NCBI GenBank assembly: GCA_965112735.1
Contig: OZ218962.1
Location: 806,001 to 870,000, forward strand
Direction of reading: 5' to 3'
Length of the DNA: 64,000 nt
Origin: Phaeosaccion multiseriatum
Taxonomy: Eukaryota; Ochrophyta, other classes
The position numbers and the translations under genes are program-made. Each line of letters begins with the position of its first letter. Within the stretch, counting starts at the first letter, position 1. Positions 20,737-31,245 of the stretch are shown one piece after another. The notes below the pieces were generated by a model, which did no database searches, was not told the origin of the DNA, and worked only from the letters and a program-made list of their open reading frames with translations.

Positions 20737-22160
20737 TTACCTATGGGCGTGCTCACAGCTGCTGGTGCAGGCAAACTGTTCCTCCTCCTCTTTCTTTCCA
20801 GGGCCGTTGCCGTTGCCGTTGCCGTTGCCTTCCCACAAGTAGTCTGCTTGCGCCGCCCCACCCCCCTCCTCCACCGAGGCAGCCCCCCGGTGTGTCATGG
20901 CGGCCAACATTGAGTCGACCATTTGTGCTCCGTCCATCGTCGACCTTCCACGCGTCGCCCACGCGCCTCCTCCGCCCGCACCATTACCCCGCTGGAACAC
21001 CCTTCCTGCTCCTGCTCCTCCTCCTCCTCCTCCTCCTCCTCCTCCTTCCGCTCCCACATCGCTTCCTGCCCACTCTCTGCCCCCCCCCCGGCTGTTGCTC
21101 TGCCTCTGCCAGCCCCCTGAAGCCCCACTCTTCTCCCCTGCCGCCCTCCCGCCCACTGTCTTCTTGTTCTTGCCCCCCGTCAGAGCCCACTTGGCTAGCT
21201 CCACAACCAATGTGGCAGTGCTCAGTTTTGTTAGCATGTTGGCGACGGCGTGTAGTGCCCACACGAGGGCCACCGGCCACAGCACACGCCTCGCCAGGAT
21301 CCCGCTGCTGTCTGCTGCGGCCATATCGCGGAGCACGAGTACGTGCACTAAGGTATCGAAGCCTGCTCAGCAGAGCAGTGACCGAGCGAGAAGGATTGGG
21401 GGCAGGGAGGAGGGGCAGGGGCAGGTGGTGGTGACTTTAGACTTGATGACATGACTCATAATGAAGGAAACGCAAAACTTTCCTCTCGTACCTTGCAGGA
21501 AGACCCTCTTGATGGATACGAGAATGTCTGGGAGGGTGCCAACGTGCCAGTGGTCAATGAGAATCCGCATGATACCCAGCCCGCCACCCGACCACTTCTT
21601 CCGAGCGTCCAAAGAGATGAGGGTGATCTTGGCGAGATGGTACACCACGCTTACAAGTGCCATGTGGTATGTGAGGCCCTCGAGTCGACACCAGTGGAGG
21701 GCCAACAGGAGAGAGACCACCTCTCTGAGCCAATACGCGGAGAGCACGGATGCAATGACCCAGTACATACGTCGCTTGAGAAGCGCGATGCCGTATTGAC
21801 TGACAGAGGGACGTGGGGGGGGGGCGCTGGATTGGTTAGCAGCCGCAGCCAACAAAAAAAAAAAGAAGCATTCACTCACCGGTCCAGGTTCTGACAGAAA
21901 GGGTTCATGAGTACGTTGAGATGCTGAAGCGCCAGCCACAGCTCATGCGCAAACAGAATGGCCAGCAGCACTTCTGCTCCTCCCTGCTGCCGCTGCTTCT
22001 CCTCCTCCTCTCCCCAAGGCTCCTGAACTGCGTCAGGAGTGACCTGGTCCTTCAGCAGCTGCACAACTGCCGATACATCCTTCTCCAACTCCGAGAGAGA
22101 GTCTCCGACTCCTTGTACACGCCCCCCCAGCGCTGAGAGGGCTTCGGCCACTTCGTCCAT
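20737..22160 (-). CDS. Unrecognised multi-pass membrane protein
   Basis: Exons: 22160-21880, 21799-21492 and 21347-20737 (399 aa); donors GTGAGT and GTACGA, phases 2 and 1. The N-terminal 60 residues are acidic and helical (SELEKDVSAVVQLLKDQ). Hydrophobic segments follow: VLLAILFAHELWLALQ, MYWVIASVLSAYWLREVVSL, MALVSVVYHLAKITLIS and VLWPVALVWALHAVANML. Basic loops (LLKRRMYW, LDARKKWSGG) lie between them, as in organelle membrane proteins. The C-terminal about 140 residues are Gly-rich and probably disordered. The family is not recognised; a PEX11-like peroxisomal protein was considered because of size and pattern, but no signature supports it. Confidence 0.6.
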
Positions 22161-22627
22161 GTTAAAAGAATGGCGCGCGCGGGAGAAAAATGAAATATGA
22201 GGAAGAGGTCACAAATGACGACTGACGTGGTGGTGATACATCCACTTCGTTCCGGGCTGTTTGCGTTTGCGTCATTCGGCGGCGATTGGCCGTAGCGCTC
22301 CAGCGGGCCCGACACGAACGATCGATTCGCCACAGGATCCTGGCTGGTATCAACTTTGTGCCGATGGGGAGAACTGACGCGTCGGAGGGATACGACCTCG
22401 GGGGCTAAGTTCCCCGGGGCGGTGAGCCATTACTTTTAGACACTTTCCTTCCTTCTAGATGGCACTTAACTCAAAGAAAAGTGAACCCCCCCGCCGCCCG
22501 CTTGCTATATAACCACTAACCTGTCGGGCGCCAAGTGCCAGGCAGTTCAGGCAGTTGAGCAACTCCAACCGTGTTCACAGCGTGCAAAGTGGCCACAACA
22601 AAAAATAATAAAGAAAAAAAGGGGGGC

Positions 22628-22658
<31 letters not shown>

Positions 22659-22670
22659 GTAGTGCTTGCG
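22161..22670. other. Spacer with TATA-like sequence and (GT)n
   Basis: A CTATATAA box lies at about 22505. An A-rich stretch and (GT)n at 22627-22656 precede the TIR element. No supported gene. Confidence 0.4.
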
Positions 22671-22913
22671 TCGACCCTGGACAAGATTATCTGATGACTG
22701 ATTACGGCCGGCGCAGCCGACCTGATTACTGATTATGACCGGCGCCAGCCGGCCTGATTTCTGATTGTGGCGCCAGCCCGAGAATTGGCCGGCGCCAGCC
22801 GGCCTGGTTGCTGGTTACAGCCGGCGACCAGCCGGCCTGATTACTGATTATGCGCCAGCCGGGGCTGATTACTGATTACGGCCGGCGCACACCGTAATCT
22901 TGTCCAGGGTCGA
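22671..22913 (+). mobile_element. Complete small TIR element, copy E4, with 6-bp target duplication
   Basis: Ends TCGACCCTGGACAAGATTA and TAATCTTGTCCAGGGTCGA are perfect inverted repeats of about 19 bp. The flanks carry an exact direct repeat CTTGCG (22665-22670 and 22914-22919), the mark of transposition. The 243-bp body is built of CTGATTACTGATTA units alternating with GGCCGGCGCCAGCCGGCC-like palindromic units. It has no coding capacity and so is non-autonomous. The same family is nested in the 2.5-5.1 kb block. Confidence 0.82.
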
Positions 22914-23022
22914 CTTGCGGCCACCAGACATCGCTCAGCAGAGACCAGAGATTGGTTATTTAGGGACCTAGCTCTTCACGAAGACCCTACCCCCCCTCTC
23001 CCTCTCGCCTTCGCACCACCCG

Positions 23023-24166
23023 TCACCACGGCTGCGTGCTTCTCACGCGCTGTTCTGAGCTGAACCTACGGGAGTGGTCGAACCTCTGCTTCATCGCGTC
23101 TGCGGCCACCAACCGCAGCGAGGAAGCGGCTGAGGCCTGACCTCCGCCGCTGCTGCTCACCCGACTACTATCACGAGGCGCCTCGTCGGTGATGCCAAGC
23201 ACCCTCTGTCCGCTGCTGCCTCCCGCGTAGCTGCTTCCGTCAAAGGGGGCGGGAGCAAACGCTGCTGCGGCTGAGGAGTAAGACGCTGACTTGTTCTGCC
23301 CGGGGGGGGCTGAGTGGCCAAGAGCGGCAGACTCCTGATGCACCTCGGCGAAAGAGCCCCTCCTGCTGAGAGAGAGAGAGTCGCTGCCTGCCCGAGAGAG
23401 GGTGGACCTATCCCTCTCCGACCCCCTGCTCCCGTATGACTGCTGCTGCTGCTGCTGCTGGTGGTGGTGGTGGTGGTGATGATGACTCGCGGCGGAGTCG
23501 TTACCACTGCTGTAATTCCTGCTGTTCCTCCTCTTGCCGCCCCTGCTGTCGCCCCTGCTGCCGTTGCTGTTTGTGCCCGGAGGTGTGGTGCGTAGATTTA
23601 AAAAAGAAGAAGAAGGGGGTTTGAGTGAGGGGGAGAGGAGGTAGAGTCACGTCAGCGCCATCCAAAGCACAATACCAACGGCAAAGCAAGCCCCGCTCTC
23701 TATCTTTGTACCACACACCCGCTGTGTTGGGAATTCTTCAGCTCATTGTTGATCTCCTTCGGTGTGGGTGGGGGGTACGGACTAAGGCCGGGGATGTAGC
23801 GCTCTCCGCTATTGTCTCTCTCCGCCTCTCTCTCTCTCTCCCTCCCAGAGACGACGTTCAAGGGCTGGGACGAAGGGGGCTTGGATGTGTCCCACGCCAG
23901 GCTTTGTTTGATATCGTTGTCATTGTTGTGGTGGTGCAGCAGGAAAGAACAATAGTGAAGCCGGGGGCACCATGGGGGGAGGCGTGGTGAGGTACAAGTG
24001 CAGGGTGACACGAGCGAGCCGGAAAATGTCTGCTCGCTTCTCCTCCTTCCCCTACTCACTTTCCCTGTCCCAGGAGCTCCTTCATCGGGTTGCCGCTTTC
24101 GTACTTCCGAAAGAGCGTCGACTGCCGGGTGGAGGGCTTGGAGCCGATGTGGTTGCCCACGTTCAT
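23023..24166 (-). CDS. Hypothetical Ser/His/Gln-rich protein
   Basis: Tentative three-exon model: 24166-24060, 23901-23719 and 23566-23023 (277 aa). Donors are GTGAGT and GTGTGT, and phase is kept at 2 throughout. The start MNVGNHIGSKPSTRQSTLFR is the most ordered part. The C-terminal exon has a His run from ATG/GTG repeats, a Gln run and Ser/Arg-rich segments (RDRSTLSRAGSDSLSLSRRG), ending QRVRSTQPW. Such low-complexity Ser/Arg sequence is common in regulatory or phosphorylated proteins, but no domain is recognised. The acceptor at 23902 is weak, so the middle exon could be wrong. It is divergent from the plastid gene at 24452 with 285 bp between starts. Confidence 0.48.
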
Positions 24167-24451
24167 GCTGCCCCCACTGCAATTATCTCTCCACGCCGAC
24201 ATTGGTTGAACTTATTCTCTCACTTCACCCCTTTTCTTACTTATTCTTCGGATCTACACTGCTCTCACCCCTGCTGCGTCTATTCCTACTCTGGAATGGT
24301 GGTAAGCACAGCACTGTGCTCTCCAAAGTCCTCTTCAAAAAAATCCGTTACGTTCTTCCTTTTCCTCGTTGGTGATCCGATCCTGTCTAGCCGCTGTTTC
24401 CGGTATTTTGCGCCGCGAAAGCGAAGAACGGACTTAAGTAATTACAGCATC
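24167..24451. promoter_or_regulatory. Divergent promoter region
   Basis: The 285-bp spacer between outward-facing ATGs at 24166 (minus) and 24452 (plus). No motif was singled out. Confidence 0.4.
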
Positions 24452-26062
24452 ATGAAGAGAGGATTGCACGTAGCGCTTACCTTAGTGACCTTGCTGGGAG
24501 GGAGAAGATTGGGTGCTGCTTTTCAGCTCAGCCCGGCAGCGAAGAGATGCAGTAGCAGCTTCAGCAGGAGCAGCTTCAGCAGTCACAGCGGAAAGATTTC
24601 CGCTCCTTTCCACAAGCCAATGCATTCGGAAGGCACCGCTTGGTCAGGAAGACATCGAAGAGCTTGTTCAGGTGGATCCGCGGCAGCGATATCCTCTGTA
24701 GTGCTTCGCGCTGCCTCCTCGGACGAGGAAGCGGACGCGGACGAGGAAGCAGTTGTGCCAACTGCAACCCGCCCCTCAGATGGTGAGGCGGCGCTCACAC
24801 CGACAGTAGAGGACCCTCCCTCCTCCACGACCACTCCCATGACAGCCTATGACGTGCGGGGAGGGACGCAGGCAGCCGATCCTCCTCCAGACGTCATGCG
24901 CGGAGCCATTTCCACGATGCCGGGCACACGAACATTCACCGTGGACGGCATCTTGAACGAGTTGGCATCCATTCAGAACAAGGTAGGCGAGCGTCTGCAT
25001 GCTCACTCTCCTTTGGATTTGGCAGCTCTGTCATTTCTCGCCATGTTTTGTTTGGTAATTGCAACCTTTGCCTCGTGCGCCGCTCCCTCTTCCCCCACCC
25101 CTGCTGCCCGCCCCGCCCTGGTACCTCTCCTTGCAGGGGCCGAAAGACTACTGCATTCTGGGCACTCGCCACTGCTCCTACCTCCACAACCAGATCGTAG
25201 AGCTCCTGGCCTTCGCCCTTGTCGTGAGCGGGAACCATGTGTATACGTCTGGGGCAGAGGGGTGCAACGCATGTACGTCGTGTATGCTTTGGTCTGTTGG
25301 GCTCTGCTTACCTGCTATTCTCTTCTCTTGTCTACCCCCCTCTCATCTCCCCTCTCCTGTCTCTCCTCTCCCAACCCCCCTCCCCTCTACTCGACTCTTC
25401 TTCCTCCCCTCTCTCTCCTCAGCTGCCATTAAAGGAGCTCTGCGAGCACAGAGGCCGGGCCTGCTCACAGTCATCCTTCCCCAGAGCATGGGGAAGCAGC
25501 CGGAGGCCATTCAAGAGCTGCTAGAGGATGTAAGGCGACTGCTCCCCTTCCCTTACCCTAACCTTCACCCTCACCTTTCACCTTCACCCTCGCCCCGATC
25601 CTAACTTGCCCCTGACTCCCATCCGGACACAATTGTTCCGCTTGCCCCGTGTGTGTGTCTCAGGTTCAGAACGTGATCGCAAATCCACAGAACGATGACT
25701 TGCCTTTGAACAAGGCTTCTCGAATCTGTAACGCTGCTCTCATCGACCGGACCGAGCATGTGAGTGAGTCTCTCGCTTCGGTTTCGGTTCCGTGCATAAG
25801 GAGAGCAGTGGAGGCTGGCTGAGACCTTCACCAGTATCGATCCCACCCACCTTGGCAGTAGGTGGCCTCCATTCCACCCCCCACAACGCCTCACTTTCCT
25901 CTCTTCCCCGGGTCCTCCTCCTCCTCCCCCTCCTCTTTCCTTGCTCGTTCACAACAACATCAGCTCATTTGCTTTGCCTATCACAACAGCTTTACAGTCA
26001 TGAAGGCGTCCGAAGCGTGCAGGAGGGCCAATAAAATATGCACGCAGCTCTACCTGGACTAG
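24452..26062 (+). CDS. Plastid-targeted LOG/DprA-like Rossmann-fold protein
   Basis: Exons: 24452-24982, 25137-25272, 25423-25529, 25664-25759 and 25964-26062 (322 aa); all phases agree. The start at 24452 gives a signal peptide ending GAAF, then a Ser/Arg-rich transit peptide: the heterokont bipartite plastid signal. An open frame continues upstream but would destroy this signal. The mature part reads KDYCILGTRHCSYLHNQIVE, ALVVSGNHVYTSGAEGCNA, LRAQRPGLLTVILPQSMGKQ, NDDLPLNKASRICN and ends KICTQLYLD. This is a family shared by cyanobacteria and plastids, often annotated as DNA recombination-mediator protein A (DprA/LOG-type fold with a GNHVYTSGA nucleotide-loop-like motif). The real substrate is not established. 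Localisation to the plastid stroma is inferred. Confidence 0.85.
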
Positions 26063-26173
26063 GAAGGGCAACCGCAAAAGAAACAAAAAGAGCAAAAGGG
26101 CAAGAGACACATGGTGCGACACACAATACAAGAGTAGACCAGAGCAGTGGGTGATTGAGAGTGGAGCAGAGCA

Positions 26174-26184
26174 GTTGGTGATAC
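26174..26184 (+). repeat. Dispersed word GTTGGTGATAC, copy 6
   Basis: Intergenic, preceded by GCAGAGCA and followed by AGAGCGG. Confidence 0.85.
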
Positions 26185-26422
26185 AGAGCGGGCAAGAGTT
26201 GAGCAGAGCAGGGAGGGACTTTGATCTTGTATGTTGTCATCGCCATCTGGACAGACGGACGGACGGACGGACGGACAGGGAGGGGAGGGGGCTTTGGTTT
26301 CACACAGGCACCGCACCGCACCGCGTCTGGAGGGAGGGCCAGGCGGGCCCACCTCAGAGAGAGAGAGAGAGAGAGAGCGAGAAGCTGTTCGGCTTAGCAG
26401 GACTGAGGCTTCCGTCCGTGCT

Positions 26423-26433
26423 GTATCACCAAC
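26423..26433 (-). repeat. Dispersed word GTTGGTGATAC, copy 7
   Basis: Intergenic, on the minus strand, again preceded by GCA on its own strand. It forms an inverted pair with the copy at 26174. Confidence 0.85.
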
Positions 26434-26854
26434 TGCTACCGTCGCTGCTACTGCGGTTGGAGCAGCGGTGTCGTGCGTCCGTTTCCGTGTGGCAGAGCAC
26501 AAGAGCCGAAGAGCTTTTGGAATGGGCTGAAGGGGGACGTGGCGTACACAACAGGGAGGGCGGCTGAGGGAAGCAAATTGTGCATATATTTACATAGGGA
26601 GGGTTGGAACCTTTTAATTTGGAGGGGGGGGGGGGGAGCGTTGGAGAGTAAGGCGAAATGGCCGCGGATGGCAGCCAAAGGGGACAAAGTTGGGATGCGG
26701 GGGCGGAGTGGAAAGGAACGAGAGCAACGCGGGAGCGAGGACGGGTGGTAGGGAGGGGAAAGCAGACAGAGCAGCAGACAGAGAAGGGCCAGGCGTCCGT
26801 CTTGCTTCTCTACCCTGGGGGGGCGGGCCGAAAGGAGAGCGGAGGGACCCACAT

Positions 26855-26888
<34 letters not shown>

Positions 26889-27005
26889 GGGTGCCCTGTT
26901 GATTGACTGGAGGGAAGAGAAGAGAAGCGAAAGGGGCATTGTCAATAGATCGGGAGAGATGGAGGGAGGAAGGGAGGAAGGGCGGAGAGCAGCGCGCAGC
27001 AGAGC

Positions 27006-27040
<35 letters not shown>

Positions 27041-27773
27041 TGTGTGCGTGTGCGGAGGAAGGGGGAGGAGGGCGGCCGGTTTGAACGTATTAACTGTTTT
27101 TACGCGGTCACAGTCCCCCCCTCCTTACAAGAGTACCAGCAGTACAGAAAGCAAAGGTTTAAAAGGTTTGTAACACGCCGTCAGAGGAACACGCGCGCCA
27201 GAGAGAGAGAGAGAGGGCGTCTTGACAAATACCAGTCAAGTCGAATCATGGATGTCCCTCTCTCTCTCTATTGCTCTTGTTACTCCCTTTATTTTCACGT
27301 ATCGTATGCTCTACAGGACACATGTCTGGAGTGCTCCCACGCCACCTCTATCCATAGAAGGAAGTGTCCAAAGGGTGTCTAAAAGGAAGAGGTCGAAAGC
27401 TCTCTTTTTAAGCTCTGCGCCTGCCGAAGCGATCGATCGATCCCACGCCCCTCCCCCACCCTCCCATCCCCTCCCTCCACAGGGACCAGGCAGGACAGGG
27501 AAGGGACGAAGCGGGTGCCCTGAGCATCCAACGGCCCGCATGCATGTCTCATGCCGTGTCCCTCTCTCCCTCTCATGTCTCTTGTCTCCCTCTTTCCCCA
27601 CCAATATCGATCCCACGATCCAAAACCGACCCGAAAGTCGATATCATATCAGATCTAGCCCTCTTCTGAGCCCCCCAAGCCGCATGTCTAAAGACGAAGG
27701 AGGAGAGTCCCCCCTTTCCGCCCCGCCCTCTTCAAGACTAAAAAACTGAAACTGCTGAAACCCTTCCCTCAGC

Positions 27774-28135
27774 TCATGTGAACTTCTTGAGCTCGAAGAG
27801 ATTGTACTTGTCCCAGGGCAGGTCCGACTCTTCGTTTTTGAGGTGAGGAAGCAGACGCACCGCCGGGCTGTAGCTGAACCATAGATAGTCGGCCAACACC
27901 CGAGTCTTGTAGACATTCCCTCCGGCCAGCAGCGACAGGCGGAGGGAGCGGTTGGCGGAGAGCGTGTCGGTTGCTGTGGGGTTGAGGGCCACTGTCTTGA
28001 CGTCGAGCTTGCCACCGAAGCTCTCTGCGATACGCCCGATTCTGGGTTACGGTTGTGGGGTGGGGGCGTGTATGTATGTGTGTGTGTGTGTGGGTCATGG
28101 GTGTGTGTGTGTGTGTGAGTGTGTGTGTGTGTGGG

Positions 28136-28172
<37 letters not shown>

Positions 28173-30145
28173 GGTGTGTGTGGGTTGTGGGTGTGAGGTG
28201 TGAGGGGTGGACAGGGGCAGGGGCAGGAGGTAGGCGGGATTGAGTAGGTGGGATTGGGGGTCATTGGAGGACAGCAGGGAGGAAGGGAGCGGGGGGGAGG
28301 GGAGGGATAGAGAGGGAGGGAGCGAGGGAGGGAGAGGGAGAGAAGGAGAGAGGGAAAGAGAGAGCACGCGAGAGACGGAAAAGCAGAGAGACACACACAC
28401 AGAAAAAGAGAGAGACAAACCTACAGAGAGAGAGGGGAAAGGAGAGGTGTCCAGCTGGAGACGGAAGTTGGGGCGCTACTGTAGCCTCTGCCCTTTGGAA
28501 GAAAGAGCTCCCTCCCTTCCCTCCTCCCTCTCTCCTTCTGTATCGCCAACTGGCTCACCTGCCCGATGCTCCATAGTTGAACTTTGCTCTGTCCAGAGGC
28601 TGCACCACCACCATTGTGGAGCCCTGATGGCTCGTCACGTACTCCACCACCTGAGAACCCGCACGCACAGACACAGCAAGCCACCGATCCAAGACCATCG
28701 ACGACCATCCACGCAGAATGGGAAGGGCGGGTGCGAGCCAACGAGAGGAGAAGAAGAAGAGTGAGAAAGAGTGAAGCAGCTTAGGGGGTGGGGAGAAGAA
28801 GACGCAAGACAGAGTCAAGTCAGTCAGCGGTGCGGTGAAGTACGGTGGGAGTGTGGCCACAGCGAGAGGGGAGGGAAGTAGTGAGTGACAAGTCGAGCAG
28901 TAGAAGGTAAGTCATTCTATAGCTCTCCCCCCCGCGCTCCCCTCCTCTCCCTCCTCTCCTCACTGACCTTGCTGGCCACTGACTCGTCGCTAAGGATGCG
29001 TGTGGCGAAGTAGTTGGCCTGTGTGGGGGGTGTGGCGGGTTTGTCCTTGTCGGGGCCCGCAAACACGCCTGCCTCCACGTCCGCCTTGTAATTCTCGAAG
29101 ATCACCTTCTTCGTGTAGTCTGCGGGGTGTGTGTGTGTGAGAGAGAGACAGGGTGAGTGCGCGTGTGTGTGAGTGCGAGAGGAAGGACGGGAACGATCGA
29201 TCCAGCCAGAGTCGCAGAGCAAAATCACTAATGAATGCCCCCCCCCCCCCCGCCCACCCGCTACTCAAACTCGAGCTCGTGCCCTTACCCTTGAATCCCT
29301 CGTCTTTAACGGTGCTGATGAAACCCTTAAAATCGAGCACGTATTCATTCCTCTCCTCGCCCGAGAGACCCTCCAAACCGCCACCAAGCACTTTTCCCAT
29401 GCTCTCTGACGGCGGCGTGAGCGCAACAAGCGGCACGCCCTTCTCCCTCGCCAGGTGGAGGAGAGGTAGGTACGGCTCAATAGGGCCTGGCCAGCGTGTT
29501 GCCCACTCTGTGTCCCGCTCGAATTCCTTGTCGGCCTCATTGAGATCCGGGGTGGCCTTGGCAATGTAGGCGTCCAGAGCGCCTTGGAACTGCTGCTGCA
29601 CTTGCACAAGGCCCAGGCTGCACTGCTTGCCCTTGCGCCTGGAGATCTGGGGCGATGGTGATGGGGAGACAGGTGGGCGGGTTGGGGGAGAAGGAGAGGG
29701 AGACGGCGAAGAGAGGCAGAGGGAGGGAGAGGGGGTTGGGGTGAAGGAGTGAACAACAACGACACTCAGAGCGGGAGGAACTGATCGTTACGCACGGGGT
29801 ATCCCGCCGGGGTACGTTGTGTGCGATGACAACACTCCCTCACGCATCCAGGCACGACCCCTTCGTGTATCACCTCCCCAGTCTCCTTTGGCAAGAGCAA
29901 ACCGAGGGAGACGTCAGGGGCTGCCACCACCCACACCTCCCTTCCTCCCTCCTCCCACCCACACATCCTCCTGCGTCTGGCCCTACCTTGTCAAAGATGG
30001 TCTTTTCTAACAGCTTTTCCCTGGGGTCTGTGGTTCCATTCTGATGCCCCCCAAGGAACACCACTTGCGCCTTGGTCAATGCATTCAGCACCTTCTTCTC
30101 ATTCTGCGCAGGCCAGTCCCGGCCCCGGGAAAATACGCACACGCA

Positions 30146-30176
<31 letters not shown>

Positions 30177-30952
30177 GGTCGTAGACGTCGCAAAAGGGTA
30201 GGGAAGGGCAGGGCACGACAGACCGGGGCAGGAGGGAGGGAGGAAGGCGAAGGGAAGGTTTTTGGGGGGGGCAGAGTACCAGGCACAGCAACAGCCAGTG
30301 GAGAGACCGAGCCATATTTTGCGCCATGGTGGATCGGAAGGGAAGGGGTGAGCTGAGCATAGTGATATAACTGGCAGTGGCGAGCGAGGCTCCCCGGCTC
30401 CTCGGGCTCCAACAGCAGGCACAGCCAACGATACACTCATTTCCTTTCCACCCTCTCCTCACAAAAGAGCGCCCTTACCTCCGGCACGAGCCCCACTGGA
30501 TGCTCAAATTCGACGCGGTACGTGAGGGGCCGGGGACTCCGAACAACGGTGGGGGCTACTAATGGGTCTGGCTCCTCGAATGCGCCCGCCACCGGCACCC
30601 CACTTGACAGAACCGCTGCTGCAGCCGCTGCTGAGGTCGAGATCTTGGCAGCAGCTTGCACGAAGGCCCTCCGACTGCTACTGCTGACGCTCCTGCCGCT
30701 ATCCTCAGAAGGGTCTCCTGGTGGTGATGCCTGCAGGCATGTTAAACATGAACCAGTGCCCCTTCCACCACCTGCCCTGCAGCTGCTGCTGTCGCCCATA
30801 CCCCAGCTACTGCATCGGCTGTTTCTACTACTGCTGCTGCCGGCAGAGGAGACACGTTCCACTGCTACTCCGATCTGAAAGCTGTGCACCGCGACCTGCT
30901 GCAGGACGAACAGGAGCGCGGCCCACACCGAGAGCACCGTATAACCCAACAT
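27774..30952 (-). CDS. Thylakoid-lumen ChaN-like (DUF399, haem-binding-uptake superfamily) protein
   Basis: Exons: 30952-30479, 30103-29987, 29646-29289, 29119-28968, 28650-28559 and 28041-27774 (486 aa); all phases agree. The N-terminus is tripartite. A signal peptide ends at VHSF; a Ser/Arg transit region follows; a second, twin-arginine signal ([11 protein letters not shown], hydrophobic Ala stretch, [11 protein letters not shown]) points to Tat import into the thylakoid lumen. The folded part shows the ChaN/DUF399 (PF04187) pattern: [82 protein letters not shown] and [16 protein letters not shown]. Bacterial ChaN binds haem and iron; lumen homologues are little studied. The usual acidic GExH-type residues are replaced here by GGHQ. 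It is divergent from another plastid protein at 31246. Confidence 0.83.
28073..28190. repeat. (GT)n-rich intronic repeat
   Basis: Imperfect GT array directly upstream (in plus-strand terms) of the ChaN-like gene acceptor region; intronic. Confidence 0.85.
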
Positions 30953-31245
30953 GCTCCTCAACCACCCTCTCCCTTTCTCCTGAGTTAAGGGGAGACTGCT
31001 ACCCTCACTTGAAGGCTGAGCCTTTCCGCATGGGCTCCAAATGTGCTCTTTTCTCCTTCAGCTTTCTCCTTTCTCTGTGGTTGAGGCGGGACAGGGACGA
31101 TGGGGTGGATAGGCGCTGCTGACTTATGAGATTATGAGGGATGGCACTTAATGTAATACATCCAACACACTGCTGGTCTCATATTCCCCGCACGCCACCA
31201 GCCAAGCAGGAGGAAGTGAGCACGAGAGAGGAGAGAATATTCACC
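30953..31245. promoter_or_regulatory. Divergent promoter region between two plastid-protein genes
   Basis: The 293-bp spacer between ATGs at 30952 (minus) and 31246 (plus). Both products carry plastid signals, so shared light- or plastid-related control is plausible (inference). Confidence 0.5.

Larger units (their letters stand above)
26063..27773. other. 1.7-kb spacer with microsatellites
   Basis: No supported gene. Contains GACG, GA, CA/GA and (GT)n (27009-27042) repeats and two opposed copies of GTTGGTGATAC about 250 bp apart (26174 and 26423). It includes the 3-prime flanks of two converging genes. Confidence 0.5.

Noticed and set aside
20328-21434. 368-aa plus-strand frame
   Set aside because: It is antisense to the well-phased membrane protein gene and starts in low-complexity sequence.
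23972-24451. N-terminal extension of the plastid LOG/DprA-like gene
   Set aside because: It would bury the signal peptide at 24452 and crosses the divergent promoter region.
29766-29966. Extra exon of the ChaN-like gene (frame [14 protein letters not shown])
   Set aside because: Joining exons 2 and 3 directly preserves phase and the family order; an acceptor for this piece in the right phase is poor.
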